Assembly: GCA_016213265.1 (NCBI GenBank)
Contig: JACRBA010000111.1
Location: forward strand, 1-40,989
DNA length: 40,989 bases
Reading direction: 5' to 3'
From: Burkholderiales bacterium
Lineage (GTDB): Bacteria; Pseudomonadota; Gammaproteobacteria; Burkholderiales; Burkholderiaceae_C
Below, one piece after another: positions 17,265-25,390 of the stretch. Positions within the stretch are counted from its first letter, which is position 1; the number at the start of each line of letters is the position of its first letter. The notes beneath the pieces were generated by a model that made no database searches, had not been told where the DNA came from, and saw only the letters and a program-made list of their open reading frames with translations. Position numbers and translations under genes: made by a program.

Positions 17265-17918
17265 TCACGGCAGCGCGACGACCCGCTCGCCGTCGCTCAC
17301 GAAACACGCATCCCCGGGCTGGCGCACCACCGACGCATGACCGGTGAACTCGCCAAAGGCGGGCAGCACGAGCACCTGCCTGTGCCGCCAATGGAAGGCC
17401 GGCAAGGTGAGGCGGTCCCCGCCGCGGCCGCCCAGGCGCACGGCCGGATGCAGGTGGCCTGCGATCGCCAGGCCCTCGCCCACCGCAGGCGGGTGGTGGT
17501 ACAGCGCCCAGGGGCCGCGCTGCATCGGTTCGGGGCCGACCACCATGCCGAGCACGGCCGGCGGGTCACCGGCGTGGCGGTCGTGGTTGCCACGCAGCAG
17601 CGCCAGGCCCAGGTCAGCGCGGGTGGCGCGCCACTGGGCGAACGCGTCGAGCGCAGGGCTGCCCTGCGCCCTGGCGGAGTGGAGGAAGTCGCCGAGGAAC
17701 ACCACCTCGCGCGCGGCCAGTCGGTCCACCAGCAGGCCCAGGCGCTGCAGGTTGGCGGCGCTGGTGCCCGCGGGCACCGGCACACCCAGGCGACGGAAGC
17801 TGTGGGCCTTGCCCAGGTGGAAATCAGCGACGAAGAGCACCCGGCCGTCGGGCCAGAAGGCAGCCTTCTCCGGGCACAACCACAGGGTTTGGCCGGCCCA
17901 GGTGAGCGCGTGGTCCAC
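17265..17918 (-). CDS. PdeM-like metallophosphoesterase (ligase-associated type)
   Basis: This 217-residue protein matches the PdeM group of calcineurin-like phosphoesterases, which usually sit next to an ATP-dependent DNA ligase, a ligase-associated helicase and an exonuclease. Metal motifs are VADFHLGKAHSFRR, FLGDFLHSA, LRGNHDRH and AGHLHPAV. It starts with GTG at 17918 (MDHALTWAG), 14 bases after slmA. None of the expected ligase, helicase or exonuclease genes is nearby, so the activity and partners are open. It shares a strand with slmA and could be cotranscribed. Confidence 0.85.
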   Translation of the reverse strand: MDHALTWAGQTLWLCPEKAAFWPDGRVLFVADFHLGKAHSFRRLGVPVPAGTSAANLQRLGLLVDRLAAREVVFLGDFLHSARAQGSPALDAFAQWRATRADLGLALLRGNHDRHAGDPPAVLGMVVGPEPMQRGPWALYHHPPAVGEGLAIAGHLHPAVRLGGRGGDRLTLPAFHWRHRQVLVLPAFGEFTGHASVVRQPGDACFVSDGERVVALP

Positions 17919-17932
17919 GCGCGGGCCCGCCG

Positions 17933-18592
17933 TCAGGTGAGCAGACCCAGCGCGATGTCGAGCTGCTCGGTGGGGCTGCGCTTGAAGCCCGAGCGGGCAT
18001 AGCGCTGCAGGCGACCGACCAGGAAGGCCGTGAGGGCGGAGGCGCGGCCGTTGGCATCGACCGTGGGCATGGCGGCGCCCGCGCCATCCGCGGCCAGGCG
18101 CAGGCTCTGGCGCAACTGCGCCTCGACCTTGTCGAAGAACTGGTTCATGCGCGCGCCCAGGCGCTCGTTCTCGAACACCAGCGCGTCGCCCACCATGACG
18201 CGCGTCATGCCGGGGTTCTTCTCGCCGAACTGCAGCACCACCTGGGCGATGCGCCGCGCCTGCACGGCGCCATCGGTCTCGCGTTCGAGGATCTGGTTGA
18301 TGAGGCCGAAGATGCTGGACTCGATGAACTCGATGAGGCCCTCGAACATCTGCGCCTTGCTGGCGAAATGGCGGTACAGCGCGGCCTCGCTCACCTGCAG
18401 CTGGCCCGCGAGGGCTGCGGTGGTGATGCGCTCGGCCCCGGGCTGCTCGAGCATGGACGCGAGCGTCTGCAGGATCTGCACGCGGCGCTCGCCCGGCTTG
18501 GGCCGCTTGCGCGCCACCGCCACGTCGACGGTGCTGCCCGCGGGGGTCGACTCGGCCTCGGCCGCTGCGGTGTCGTCGGGCAGATCAGGCAT
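17933..18592 (-). CDS. slmA: SlmA-like nucleoid occlusion factor (TetR fold)
   Basis: SlmA binds DNA sites around the chromosome and blocks FtsZ ring assembly over the nucleoid. The 219-residue protein has a TetR-type helix-turn-helix near residues 35-80 (ITTAALAGQLQVSEAALYRH), followed by the SlmA-like ligand domain (FEGLIEFIESSIFGLINQIL). A 30-residue N-terminal extension is rich in acidic and Pro/Ser residues. The start (ATG 18592) overlaps the HAD gene's stop codon by one base, TGATG, so the two are coupled. Identification as SlmA rather than another TetR protein rests on this sequence and on the argB-HAD context. Confidence 0.88.
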   Translation of the reverse strand: MPDLPDDTAAAEAESTPAGSTVDVAVARKRPKPGERRVQILQTLASMLEQPGAERITTAALAGQLQVSEAALYRHFASKAQMFEGLIEFIESSIFGLINQILERETDGAVQARRIAQVVLQFGEKNPGMTRVMVGDALVFENERLGARMNQFFDKVEAQLRQSLRLAADGAGAAMPTVDANGRASALTAFLVGRLQRYARSGFKRSPTEQLDIALGLLT

Positions 18593-19278
18593 CACGGCAA
18601 GCGGCGCAACTGTTGGAGCCTGGAGATTCTGGCACACACGTAGGCGGGCCTCCGGTGCAGGTAAACACCGACCTCCGGCCCGTGTGACGCCCTTCTCACC
18701 CAGCGCTGCATCCACACGGTGCGCATGCCCACGGAGCGTGCCGACTTCTGGTGCACGAGCGTGTCCTCCACGAGCACGCAGCACCGGGGGGGCACCCCCA
18801 GGCGCGCCGCGATGGCGCGGAACATGCGCGTGTCCGGCTTGGGCCGCCAGTGGCCGAACATGGTCATGTGCTCGATGCCGAGGATGCCGTCGAAGTGGTG
18901 CAGCACGCCCAGGTGGCGCAGCACGCGCTCGGCATACGCATGGGGCGCATTGGTCAGCACGAACTTGCGGCCGCGCAGCTGCCTGATCGCCGCGAGGTCG
19001 TGCGGATGTGCACGCAGCGTGCGCTCCAGCCCGGGCAGCACATGCGTCTCCTTCAGGAAGTGGTGCGGCCGCACGCCATGGTGGCGCATGAGCCCGAGCA
19101 GCGTGGCGCCATAACGCGCCCAGTAGTGGGCACGCAGGCGATCGGCTTCCGCCGGGGCCACGCCGAGCTCGCGCGCGATGTAGGCGTTCATCGAGCGGTC
19201 CAGCGCCGCGAACGCAGAGGCCGCGGCGTTGTGCAGCGTGTTGTCCAGGTCGAAGAGCCACACGCGCTCAGGTGGCAT
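18592..19278 (-). CDS. HAD-family pyrimidine 5'-nucleotidase
   Basis: This 228-residue haloacid-dehalogenase-type phosphatase resembles the yeast SDT1/bacterial pyrimidine nucleotidase group. Motif I is WLFDLDNTLHNA, motif II VLTNAPHAYAERVLRHL, motif III lysine lies in RPKPDTRMF, and motif IV is VLVEDTLVHQKSA. The ATG at 19278 (MPPERVWLFD) puts motif I immediately after the start, as usual. It overlaps the transporter gene by 11 bases upstream and slmA by one base downstream. Substrate preference cannot be read from sequence. Confidence 0.9.
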   Translation of the reverse strand: MPPERVWLFDLDNTLHNAAASAFAALDRSMNAYIARELGVAPAEADRLRAHYWARYGATLLGLMRHHGVRPHHFLKETHVLPGLERTLRAHPHDLAAIRQLRGRKFVLTNAPHAYAERVLRHLGVLHHFDGILGIEHMTMFGHWRPKPDTRMFRAIAARLGVPPRCCVLVEDTLVHQKSARSVGMRTVWMQRWVRRASHGPEVGVYLHRRPAYVCARISRLQQLRRLP

Positions 19279-20188
19279 GGGTGGCCTCCGCCATGCGCCG
19301 CGCATCACGCCGCCCCAGTGCGGCGATGGCCGCGATCATCAGGGTCGCGCCCAGCCACTGCGCGACCGACAAGGCCTGGCCGAGCAGCAGGGCCGCCAGC
19401 AGCACCGCCGTGAGTGGCTCCACCAGCGTGGCCACGGTCAGCGCGGTGGGCGACAGGCGGGCAGCGCCCCAGGTGAAGGCCAGCAGCGCCAGGGCCGCGG
19501 TGGCGATCCCCAGGTACAGCAGCCAGGCCTCGGGCGGCACCTCGTGCGGCCAGGTCAGCGGCGTGTAGAAGGCGCTGAGCGCCATCACCGCCGCTGCCAC
19601 GACGGTGAGTCCCATGGTGGCCGGGCCCGCGCCCAGCGTCAGGGACAGCCGGCCGCTGACCAGCGTGAAGCCGGCATAGAGCACGGCGGAAGCGACCGAC
19701 AGCGCGACCCCTTCGACCACCTGCGTGGCGCTGGCGTCGGCGGACATGCCGCCATGGCGGGCCACCACCAGCGCGGTGCCGGCCAGCGCCGCGGCGAGGG
19801 TGGCCACCAAGGGCAGGTCCAGCCGCTCGCGGCCACGCGCCACGCCCAGCAAGGTGACCAGCACCGGCGGCAGGCACAACGCGATCAGCGTCGGCACTGC
19901 CGCACCGATGCGCGCGATGCCCAGGAACCAGCACAGCACGTACAGCGCCATGCAGGTGCCCGCCCCCAGCAGCCAGGCAGCCTGCGCGCGCAGGCCCGCC
20001 CAGACAGGCCGGCGGGCGAACATCGCGGCGAGCAGCACCCCACCCACCACGAAGCGCCAGAACGAGATGCTCTCCGGCGACATGCCGAAGCGCTCGATCA
20101 GCAGGTTCACCACCAGCGCGCCGGTGCCCCACAGGAACGCGGCGCCGCAGGCTGCCGCCATGGCAGCAGTGGACGAACGGTGACGCAC
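19268..20188 (-). CDS. EamA/DMT-family transporter
   Basis: This 306-residue protein has ten hydrophobic segments in two EamA repeats of five helices, such as GAAFLWGTGALVVNLL and the second-repeat VLYAGFTLVSGRL. EamA proteins export metabolites or amino acids. The GTG at 20188 (MRHRSSTAAM) is used as start; an ATG nine codons later is equally possible because neither has a ribosome-binding site. It lies between argB and the HAD gene on the same strand. No ligand can be inferred. Confidence 0.88.
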   Translation of the reverse strand: MRHRSSTAAMAAACGAAFLWGTGALVVNLLIERFGMSPESISFWRFVVGGVLLAAMFARRPVWAGLRAQAAWLLGAGTCMALYVLCWFLGIARIGAAVPTLIALCLPPVLVTLLGVARGRERLDLPLVATLAAALAGTALVVARHGGMSADASATQVVEGVALSVASAVLYAGFTLVSGRLSLTLGAGPATMGLTVVAAAVMALSAFYTPLTWPHEVPPEAWLLYLGIATAALALLAFTWGAARLSPTALTVATLVEPLTAVLLAALLLGQALSVAQWLGATLMIAAIAALGRRDARRMAEATHAT

Positions 20189-20221
20189 CGCGTCAGGCCC
20201 GGGCGCGACGCGCGGCCGCCA

Positions 20222-21130
20222 TCAGTGCGACCGGATCATGGTGCCGTAGGCCTGGTCGGTCAGGATCTCCAGCAGCATGGCGTGCGGCACCCGGCCGTCG
20301 ATGATGTGCACCGCGTTCACGCCGCTCTTGGCCGCGTCCAGCGCGCCGGCGATCTTCGGCAGCATGCCGCCGGAGATGGTGCCGTCGGCGAACAGCTCGT
20401 CGATGCGCCGGGCGGTCAGGTCGGTCAGCAGCTGGCCCTGCTTGTCGAGCACGCCGGGCGTGTTGGTCAGCAGCACCAGCTTCTCGGCCTTGAGCACCTC
20501 GGCCAGCTTCGAGGCCACGAGGTCGGCGTTGATGTTGTAGCTCTCGTTGTCCGCGCCGAAGCCGATCGGGCTGATCACCGGAATGAACTGGTCGTCCTGC
20601 AGTGCCTTGACCACGCTCGGGTCGATGGACTCGATCTCGCCCACCTGGCCCACGTCGTGTTCCTTGGTCGGGTCGTCCTTGTCCACCATCTTGAGCTTGC
20701 GGGCGCGGATCATCGCGCCGTCGCGGCCGGTGAGGCCCACCGCCTTGCCGCCGGCCACGTTGATCAGGCCGACGATGTCCTGCTGCACCTCACCGCCCAG
20801 CACCCACTCGACCACTTCCATGGTCTCCTCGTCGGTGACGCGCATGCCCTGGATGAAGGTGCCCTTCTTGCCCAGGCGCGACAGGGCCTCGTCGATCTGC
20901 GGGCCGCCGCCGTGCACGACCACCGGGTTCATGCCCACCAGCTTGAGCAGCACCACGTCCTCGGCGAAGTCCTGCTGCAGGGCCGGGTCGGTCATGGCGT
21001 TGCCGCCGTACTTGATGACCAGCGTCTTGCCGTGGAACTTGCGGATGTACGGCAGCGCCTGGGCAAGGATCTCCGCCTTGTCGCGCGGCTGGATGTGGGC
21101 AAGGGTGTCGGGCGCAGGGGCTTGGCTCAT
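20222..21130 (-). CDS. argB: Acetylglutamate kinase
   Basis: ArgB phosphorylates N-acetylglutamate, the second step of arginine synthesis. The 302-residue protein has [16 protein letters not shown], the AK-family [14 protein letters not shown], and [18 protein letters not shown]. About 30 residues before the kinase core (residues 9-35) form the kind of N-terminal helix found in arginine-inhibited hexameric kinases and absent from E. coli ArgB, so feedback inhibition by arginine is likely. The ATG at 21130 begins [19 protein letters not shown] box lies 46 bases upstream. It is first in a run with the transporter, HAD, slmA and PdeM genes. Confidence 0.97.
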   Translation of the reverse strand: MSQAPAPDTLAHIQPRDKAEILAQALPYIRKFHGKTLVIKYGGNAMTDPALQQDFAEDVVLLKLVGMNPVVVHGGGPQIDEALSRLGKKGTFIQGMRVTDEETMEVVEWVLGGEVQQDIVGLINVAGGKAVGLTGRDGAMIRARKLKMVDKDDPTKEHDVGQVGEIESIDPSVVKALQDDQFIPVISPIGFGADNESYNINADLVASKLAEVLKAEKLVLLTNTPGVLDKQGQLLTDLTARRIDELFADGTISGGMLPKIAGALDAAKSGVNAVHIIDGRVPHAMLLEILTDQAYGTMIRSH

Positions 21131-21176
21131 GGCAGGGCTCGGTGGGTGGCGTGGCGTGAATAATCGATGGTGGGCC

Positions 21177-21182
21177 ATTCTA
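21177..21182 (-). promoter_or_regulatory. Possible -10 box for argB
   Basis: TAGAAT (context CCCTAGAATGG) on the minus strand, 46 bases upstream of argB. The -35 region is not clear. The divergent copper-protein gene begins 75 bases away on the other side. Confidence 0.4.
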
Positions 21183-21257
21183 GGGAAGCGCCCCCAGCGT
21201 CGACCGTCATCCGCTGCGCCGCCCGGGCGTTGGAAGGCCCATCACGAAAGGCAAGCC

Positions 21258-21542
21258 ATGTTGCGTCCCCCTGCCCTGTCCCTGCTCGCTGCGCTCGCGC
21301 TGCTGGCCGCTCCTGCCGCGCAGGCGGCCGAGGGCGTGGTGCGCAAGCTGCAGCCAGCCCAGGCCAAGGTCACGCTCGCCCACGGCGAGATCAAGGAGCT
21401 GGGCATGCCGGCCATGACCATGGCCTACCGGGCCCGGCCGCCGTCGCTGCTGGACGGGCTGGCCGTGGGCGACCGCGTGGAGTTCACCGCCGAGAAGGTG
21501 GACGGCCAGTACGTCGTCACGGCCATCCGCAAGAAGCGCTGA
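21258..21542 (+). CDS. Periplasmic CusF-like copper-binding protein
   Basis: This 94-residue protein has a signal peptide (LSLLAALALLAAPAAQAA) followed by a single CusF-like domain. CusF is a periplasmic copper/silver chaperone. The metal residues align as His42, Met53 and Met55; the tryptophan that caps copper in E. coli CusF is replaced by Met50 in GMPAMTM. AAAGG precedes the ATG at 21258. No efflux (cusCBA) or copper-responsive regulator gene is present, so the partner system is outside the window. It converges with orn, only nine bases apart. Confidence 0.88.
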   Translation: MLRPPALSLLAALALLAAPAAQAAEGVVRKLQPAQAKVTLAHGEIKELGMPAMTMAYRARPPSLLDGLAVGDRVEFTAEKVDGQYVVTAIRKKR

Positions 21543-21551
21543 GCCCGTGGC

Positions 21552-22115
21552 TCACACCGCCAGCAGGTGCTGGCGGTAGTGCAGCAGCTCGTCGATCGAT
21601 TCGTGGATGTCGGCCAGCGCGGTGTGCGCCTGGGCCTTCTTGAAGCCTTCCAGCGCCGCCGGCTTCCAGCGCCGGGCGAGCTCCTTGAGCGTGCTCACGT
21701 CCAGGTTGCGGTAGTGGAAGAAGGCCTCCAGGCCGGCCATGTAGTTCGCCAGGAAGCGGCGGTCCTGGCAGATCGAGTTGCCGCACATGGGGCTCTTGCC
21801 GGCAGGCACGTACGCCGCCAGGAACTCGATGACGCGGGCCTCGGCCTCCGCCTCGCCCACGGTGGACGCACGTACCCGGTCGATCAGGCCGCTGCGGCCG
21901 TGGGTGCCCTTGTTCCAGGCGTCCATGCCGTCGAGCACGGCGTCGGTCTGGTGGATGGCGAACACCGGGCCTTCCACGCGCACCGACAGCAGCGGGTCGG
22001 TGACCACGACCGCGATCTCGATGATGCGGTCGCTGTCCGGCTTCAGGCCGGTCATCTCCAGGTCGATCCAGATCAGGTTCTGTTCGCTCTTGGCAAGCTC
22101 GGGGGCGGCGGTCAT
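21552..22115 (-). CDS. orn: Oligoribonuclease
   Basis: Orn degrades 2-5 base RNA fragments and pGpG to mononucleotides and is often essential. The 187-residue DEDDh exonuclease has WIDLEMTGL (motif I), [20 protein letters not shown] (motif II) and [17 protein letters not shown] motif III ([15 protein letters not shown]). Length is normal. It diverges from the Ste24-type protease gene with 56 bases between the start codons. Confidence 0.97.
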   Translation of the reverse strand: MTAAPELAKSEQNLIWIDLEMTGLKPDSDRIIEIAVVVTDPLLSVRVEGPVFAIHQTDAVLDGMDAWNKGTHGRSGLIDRVRASTVGEAEAEARVIEFLAAYVPAGKSPMCGNSICQDRRFLANYMAGLEAFFHYRNLDVSTLKELARRWKPAALEGFKKAQAHTALADIHESIDELLHYRQHLLAV

Positions 22116-22158
22116 GGCAGCGGCAATGGCGTGGAGAAAGCTGGATTGTCCGACACCC

Positions 22159-22164
22159 TACACT
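22159..22164 (+). promoter_or_regulatory. TACACT box seven bases before the Ste24-type gene (leaderless-type promoter)
   Basis: CTACACT-TGCCGCC-ATG. The spacing would place the first transcribed base at or next to the A of the start codon. No Shine-Dalgarno sequence is present. Confidence 0.5.
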
Positions 22165-22171
22165 TGCCGCC

Positions 22172-23434
22172 ATGCAGGCTTCCAGCATCACCCTCGGCCT
22201 CGTGGCGGCCATCGTGGCCGCGCACGTCGTGCGGCTGTGGCTGGCGGCGCGCCAGGTGCGCAGCGTGGTCGCCCACCGCGATGCGGTGCCGGCTCCTTTC
22301 GCCGCCACGGTGAGCCTTGCCGCCCACCAGCGGGCCGCCGACTACACCCTCGCCCGACTGCGCTTCAGCGTGGTGACCGACAGCGTGGCAGTGGCCGTGC
22401 TGCTGGCGTGGACGCTGCTCGGCGGGCTCGACGCCCTCAATGCGCTGGTGCGTGATGCCGTGCAGCCGCGCTGGGGCGACATGGCCTACCAGTTGGCGCT
22501 GGTGGGCGCCTTCTCGTTGATCAGCTCGCTGGTGGAGCTGCCGCTGGAGTGGGCGCGCGTGTTCCGCCTGGAGCAGCGCTTCGGCTTCAACCGGATGACC
22601 CCTGCGCTGTTCCTGGCCGACCTCGCCAAGGGCACGCTGCTGTCCGTGCTCATCGGGCTGCCGCTGCTCGCTGCCGTGCTGTGGTTCATGCGCGCCACCG
22701 GCGGCACCTGGTGGCTGTGGGCCTGGGCGCTGTGGGTGGCCTTCGTGCTGCTGATGCAGGTGGTCTATCCCACATGGATCGCCCCGTGGTTCAACCGCTT
22801 CGAGCCGCTGCCGGACGCCGCCCTGGCCGAGCGCGTGCAGGCGCTGATGGCGCGCTGCGGCTTCCGCGCGCAGGGCCTGTACATGATGGACGGCAGCCGA
22901 CGCTCCAGCCACGCGAATGCCTACTTCGGCGGCCTCGGCCGGGCGAAGCGGGTGGTGCTGTTCGACACCCTGCTGGCCCGGCTGGGCGGACGGGAAGTGG
23001 AGGCTGTGCTCGCGCACGAGCTGGGGCACTTCCACCACAAGCACGTGTGGTGGATGACGCTGCGCGCCTTCGGTGCCGGGCTGCTCGCGATGGCGCTGCT
23101 GGGCTGGCTGGCCGGCCAGCCGGCCTTCTACGCGGGCCTGGGCGTCGCGCCCAACCTGCAGGCCCCGAACGATGCGCTCGCACTGCTGCTGTTCATGCTG
23201 GCGGCGCCGCCCTTCGCCTTCTTCCTGTCGCCGATGTCGGCCGCGTGGTCACGCCGCGCCGAGTTCGAGGCGGACGCATACGCCTGTGCGCAAACCAGCG
23301 GGGGCGACCTCGCCGCGGCCCTGCTGAAGCTGCACGAGGACAACGGCAGCACGCTCACGCCCGACCCGATCTACGCCCGCTTCTACTACAGCCACCCGCC
23401 CGCCGCCGAGCGCCTGGCGGCGCTGGCGGCATGA
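22172..23434 (+). CDS. M48-family Ste24/CAAX-type membrane metalloprotease
   Basis: This 420-residue multi-helix membrane protein has the zinc motif HELGH in LAHELGHFHHKH (near residue 283) and the third ligand region RRAEFEADAYA. N-terminal helices (LGLVAAIVAAHVV, VAVAVLLAWTLLGG) and the arrangement around the active site match the Ste24/CAAX protease 1 branch of M48. Bacterial members are thought to process or degrade membrane proteins; substrates here are unknown. The ATG at 22172 follows a TACACT box. The stop overlaps the rsgA start (ATGA), so the two are translationally coupled. Confidence 0.92.
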   Translation: MQASSITLGLVAAIVAAHVVRLWLAARQVRSVVAHRDAVPAPFAATVSLAAHQRAADYTLARLRFSVVTDSVAVAVLLAWTLLGGLDALNALVRDAVQPRWGDMAYQLALVGAFSLISSLVELPLEWARVFRLEQRFGFNRMTPALFLADLAKGTLLSVLIGLPLLAAVLWFMRATGGTWWLWAWALWVAFVLLMQVVYPTWIAPWFNRFEPLPDAALAERVQALMARCGFRAQGLYMMDGSRRSSHANAYFGGLGRAKRVVLFDTLLARLGGREVEAVLAHELGHFHHKHVWWMTLRAFGAGLLAMALLGWLAGQPAFYAGLGVAPNLQAPNDALALLLFMLAAPPFAFFLSPMSAAWSRRAEFEADAYACAQTSGGDLAAALLKLHEDNGSTLTPDPIYARFYYSHPPAAERLAALAA

Positions 23435-24351
23435 GCGGCATGGCCAGCGCCTGGGCCGACAGCGACGCCCTGGTGGTGGGCGCCCACGGCCGCCACGTCG
23501 TCATCGAGAAGGCCGATGGCAGCCGGCTCATCGCCCACCTGCGCGGCAAGAAGAACACCTGCGTGGTGGGCGACCGGGTGCGCTGGCAGACGGCCGGCGA
23601 CGAGGCGGTGGTCGAAGGCGTCGTGCCGCGGCGCAACCTGCTCGCCCGCCAGGACGAATGGCGCACCAAGTCCTTCGCCGCCAACATCGACCTGCTGCTG
23701 ATCGTCGTGGCCGGCGAGCCGATGTTCAGCGAGTCCCAGCTGGCGCGGGCGCTCATCGCCGCCGAGGACGCGGGCATCGCCAGCGCGATCCTGCTGAACA
23801 AGATCGACCTGCCGGCGGCCACCGCCGCGCGGGAGAAGCTGCGCCCGTACGCCGCCATGGGCGTGCCGGTGATCGAGACCAGCCTGGCCAGCGACCCCGC
23901 GGCGTCCCGCGAGCGGCTCGCGGCCTCGCTGGGCGGGCGCACGACGCTCGTGCTCGGCCCCAGTGGCATGGGCAAGAGCACGCTGATCAACCTGATGGTG
24001 CCGCGCGCCGAGGCGCAAGTGGGCGAGATCTCGCAGGCGCTGCAGTCGGGCCGGCACACCACCACGACGACCACGTGGTACTGGCTGGACGACCGCCGGC
24101 AGGCGGCCCTGCTCGATTCACCCGGCTTCCAGGAGTTTGGCCTCATGCACATCGAGCCGGCGCGCCTGGCGGAGCTGATGCCGGACCTGCGCGCGCACCT
24201 CGGGCAGTGCCGGTTCTACAACTGCACCCACCGGCATGAGCCGGGCTGCGGGGTGCTGGCGGCGGCCGAGCGCGGCGACATCGCCGCCAACCGGCTGCGC
24301 ATCTACACCGCCCTGAGCGACGAGCTGGAATCGGGGCAGCGCAAGGGCTGA
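23431..24351 (+). CDS. rsgA: Ribosome small-subunit GTPase RsgA
   Basis: RsgA is a circularly permuted GTPase that checks late 30S ribosome maturation. The 306-residue protein has an OB-fold N-terminus, G4 LLNKIDL, then G1 GPSGMGKSTL, G3 LLDSPGFQEFG, and the C-terminal zinc-binding CRFYNCTHRHEPGC. The motif order G4-G1-G3 is diagnostic. Threonine-rich switch region GRHTTTTTTWY is present. It is coupled to the M48 gene by an ATGA overlap and converges on the CobD-like gene. Confidence 0.97.
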   Translation: MSGMASAWADSDALVVGAHGRHVVIEKADGSRLIAHLRGKKNTCVVGDRVRWQTAGDEAVVEGVVPRRNLLARQDEWRTKSFAANIDLLLIVVAGEPMFSESQLARALIAAEDAGIASAILLNKIDLPAATAAREKLRPYAAMGVPVIETSLASDPAASRERLAASLGGRTTLVLGPSGMGKSTLINLMVPRAEAQVGEISQALQSGRHTTTTTTWYWLDDRRQAALLDSPGFQEFGLMHIEPARLAELMPDLRAHLGQCRFYNCTHRHEPGCGVLAAAERGDIAANRLRIYTALSDELESGQRKG

Positions 24352-24376
24352 CGGGCGGCGCTGTCGCCCGCCGCGC

Positions 24377-25366
24377 TCAGCCCAGCAGGTTGGCCAGCTT
24401 CAGCAGCGCCAGCAGCAGCATCCACAGCACCACCGAGCGCCACACCAGGCCCACCACGCTGCCGAGGTGGCCCAGTTGCGGTGGCAGGCCGGGCGTGGAG
24501 CCGGCGGATTCGGCGGCCTCGGCGTCGCCGCCCTGGGCGAAGGTCTTGGAGCGGTCGGGCGTGATGCCCGGCGCCGCCGCCCCGCCCAGCTGCACACCCA
24601 CGGCGCCGGCCGCGGCGGCGAGGATGATGCCCTCGTTGGCGTGCTTCCACAGCTCGGCATCACGCCGCCAGCCGGCCACCGCCTCCTCGAAGTTTCCCAC
24701 CACGGCGAAGCCGAAGGCCGTCAGGCGCGCGGGCACATGGTCGATGACGCTGAAGGCGCGTTGCGACAGGTCACGCAGGTTCTCGTTGACCGCCACACCC
24801 AGGTTGCGGCTCTTGAACGCCCAGTAGCGGCTGGCGAACTCGGCCATGCGGTAGGCCACTGCGCCCGCCGGGCCCAGCCCCAGCGCGGCCAGCACCACGT
24901 AGCAGAAGAACACGCCGAAGACATGGCGGTGCGCTGCGAGCAGCGAGTGCTCCAGCACGTGGCGCAGCAGCTCGGTGCGCGGCAGTTCGCTGGCGTCGAG
25001 ATGGCGCCATTCGGCCAGCAGGCGGCGGGCCTGGTCCTCGTCACCGCGCTCGAGCGACTCGCGGATGTCGGTGAAGTAGTGGCTGAACTGGCGAAACCCC
25101 AGGGTGAGGTAGATCACCACCACGTCGAAGGCGAGCGCGGCCACCAGGCTGAAGTGCGCGAGGCCCGCGTGGATGCCCCAGGCCACCAGGGCCGGCACGA
25201 CCACGGTGACCACCCACACCACCTGCGCGTGGTGCGGCTTGCCGGCGTCGAAGTTGCGGCCCGTCCAGCCCACCCAGTCGGCCAGGGTGTCGTGCACCCA
25301 GTTGTCGCGTGGCAGCGGCTTGATCTGTTCGATCAGCAGGGCAAAGAGGACAGCGAAGAAACTCAT
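24377..25366 (-). CDS. CobD/CbiB-family membrane protein of unknown role
   Basis: This 329-residue protein has the first-helix pattern MSFFAVLFALLIEQIKPLPR and about five membrane helices (VVWVVTVVVPALVAWG, FGVFFCYVVLAALGL, LVWRSVVLWMLLLALL). It fits the CobD/CbiB/AmpE-like group. CbiB itself adds aminopropanol phosphate to cobyrinate, but no cobalamin gene is present here. Similar genes next to a CoA pyrophosphatase and rplS are common in Burkholderiales, so a different function is more likely. A TATCAT box ends eight bases before the ATG. Assignment is to family only. Confidence 0.78.
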   Translation of the reverse strand: MSFFAVLFALLIEQIKPLPRDNWVHDTLADWVGWTGRNFDAGKPHHAQVVWVVTVVVPALVAWGIHAGLAHFSLVAALAFDVVVIYLTLGFRQFSHYFTDIRESLERGDEDQARRLLAEWRHLDASELPRTELLRHVLEHSLLAAHRHVFGVFFCYVVLAALGLGPAGAVAYRMAEFASRYWAFKSRNLGVAVNENLRDLSQRAFSVIDHVPARLTAFGFAVVGNFEEAVAGWRRDAELWKHANEGIILAAAAGAVGVQLGGAAAPGITPDRSKTFAQGGDAEAAESAGSTPGLPPQLGHLGSVVGLVWRSVVLWMLLLALLKLANLLG

Positions 25367-25374
25367 CGCCGCGC

Positions 25375-25380
25375 ATGATA
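25375..25380 (-). promoter_or_regulatory. Possible -10 box close to the CobD-like start codon
   Basis: TATCAT-GCGCGGCG-ATG on the minus strand. A start about seven bases downstream would leave at most a one- or two-base leader. Weaker member of the short-spacing group. Confidence 0.35.
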
Positions 25381-25390
25381 CCCAGCGGGT

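Noticed and set aside
15609..18002. A 797-codon open frame opposite the 5'-nucleotidase and PdeM genes
   Set aside because: Same explanation: low-complexity composition and complete overlap with two well-supported genes.
17933..19261. An apparent N-terminal extension of SlmA through the HAD gene
   Set aside because: The extension is the HAD gene in another frame; SlmA's family homology begins only after the ATG at 18592.
21150..21175. TGAATAATCGATGG before argB as an ARG box
   Set aside because: Only one half resembles the ArgR consensus; the partner half is missing.
21540..21554. TGAGCC-CGT-GGCTCA between the CusF-like gene and orn as a terminator
   Set aside because: The palindrome arises mainly because both stop codons lie in it; the stem is six bases and has no T-run.
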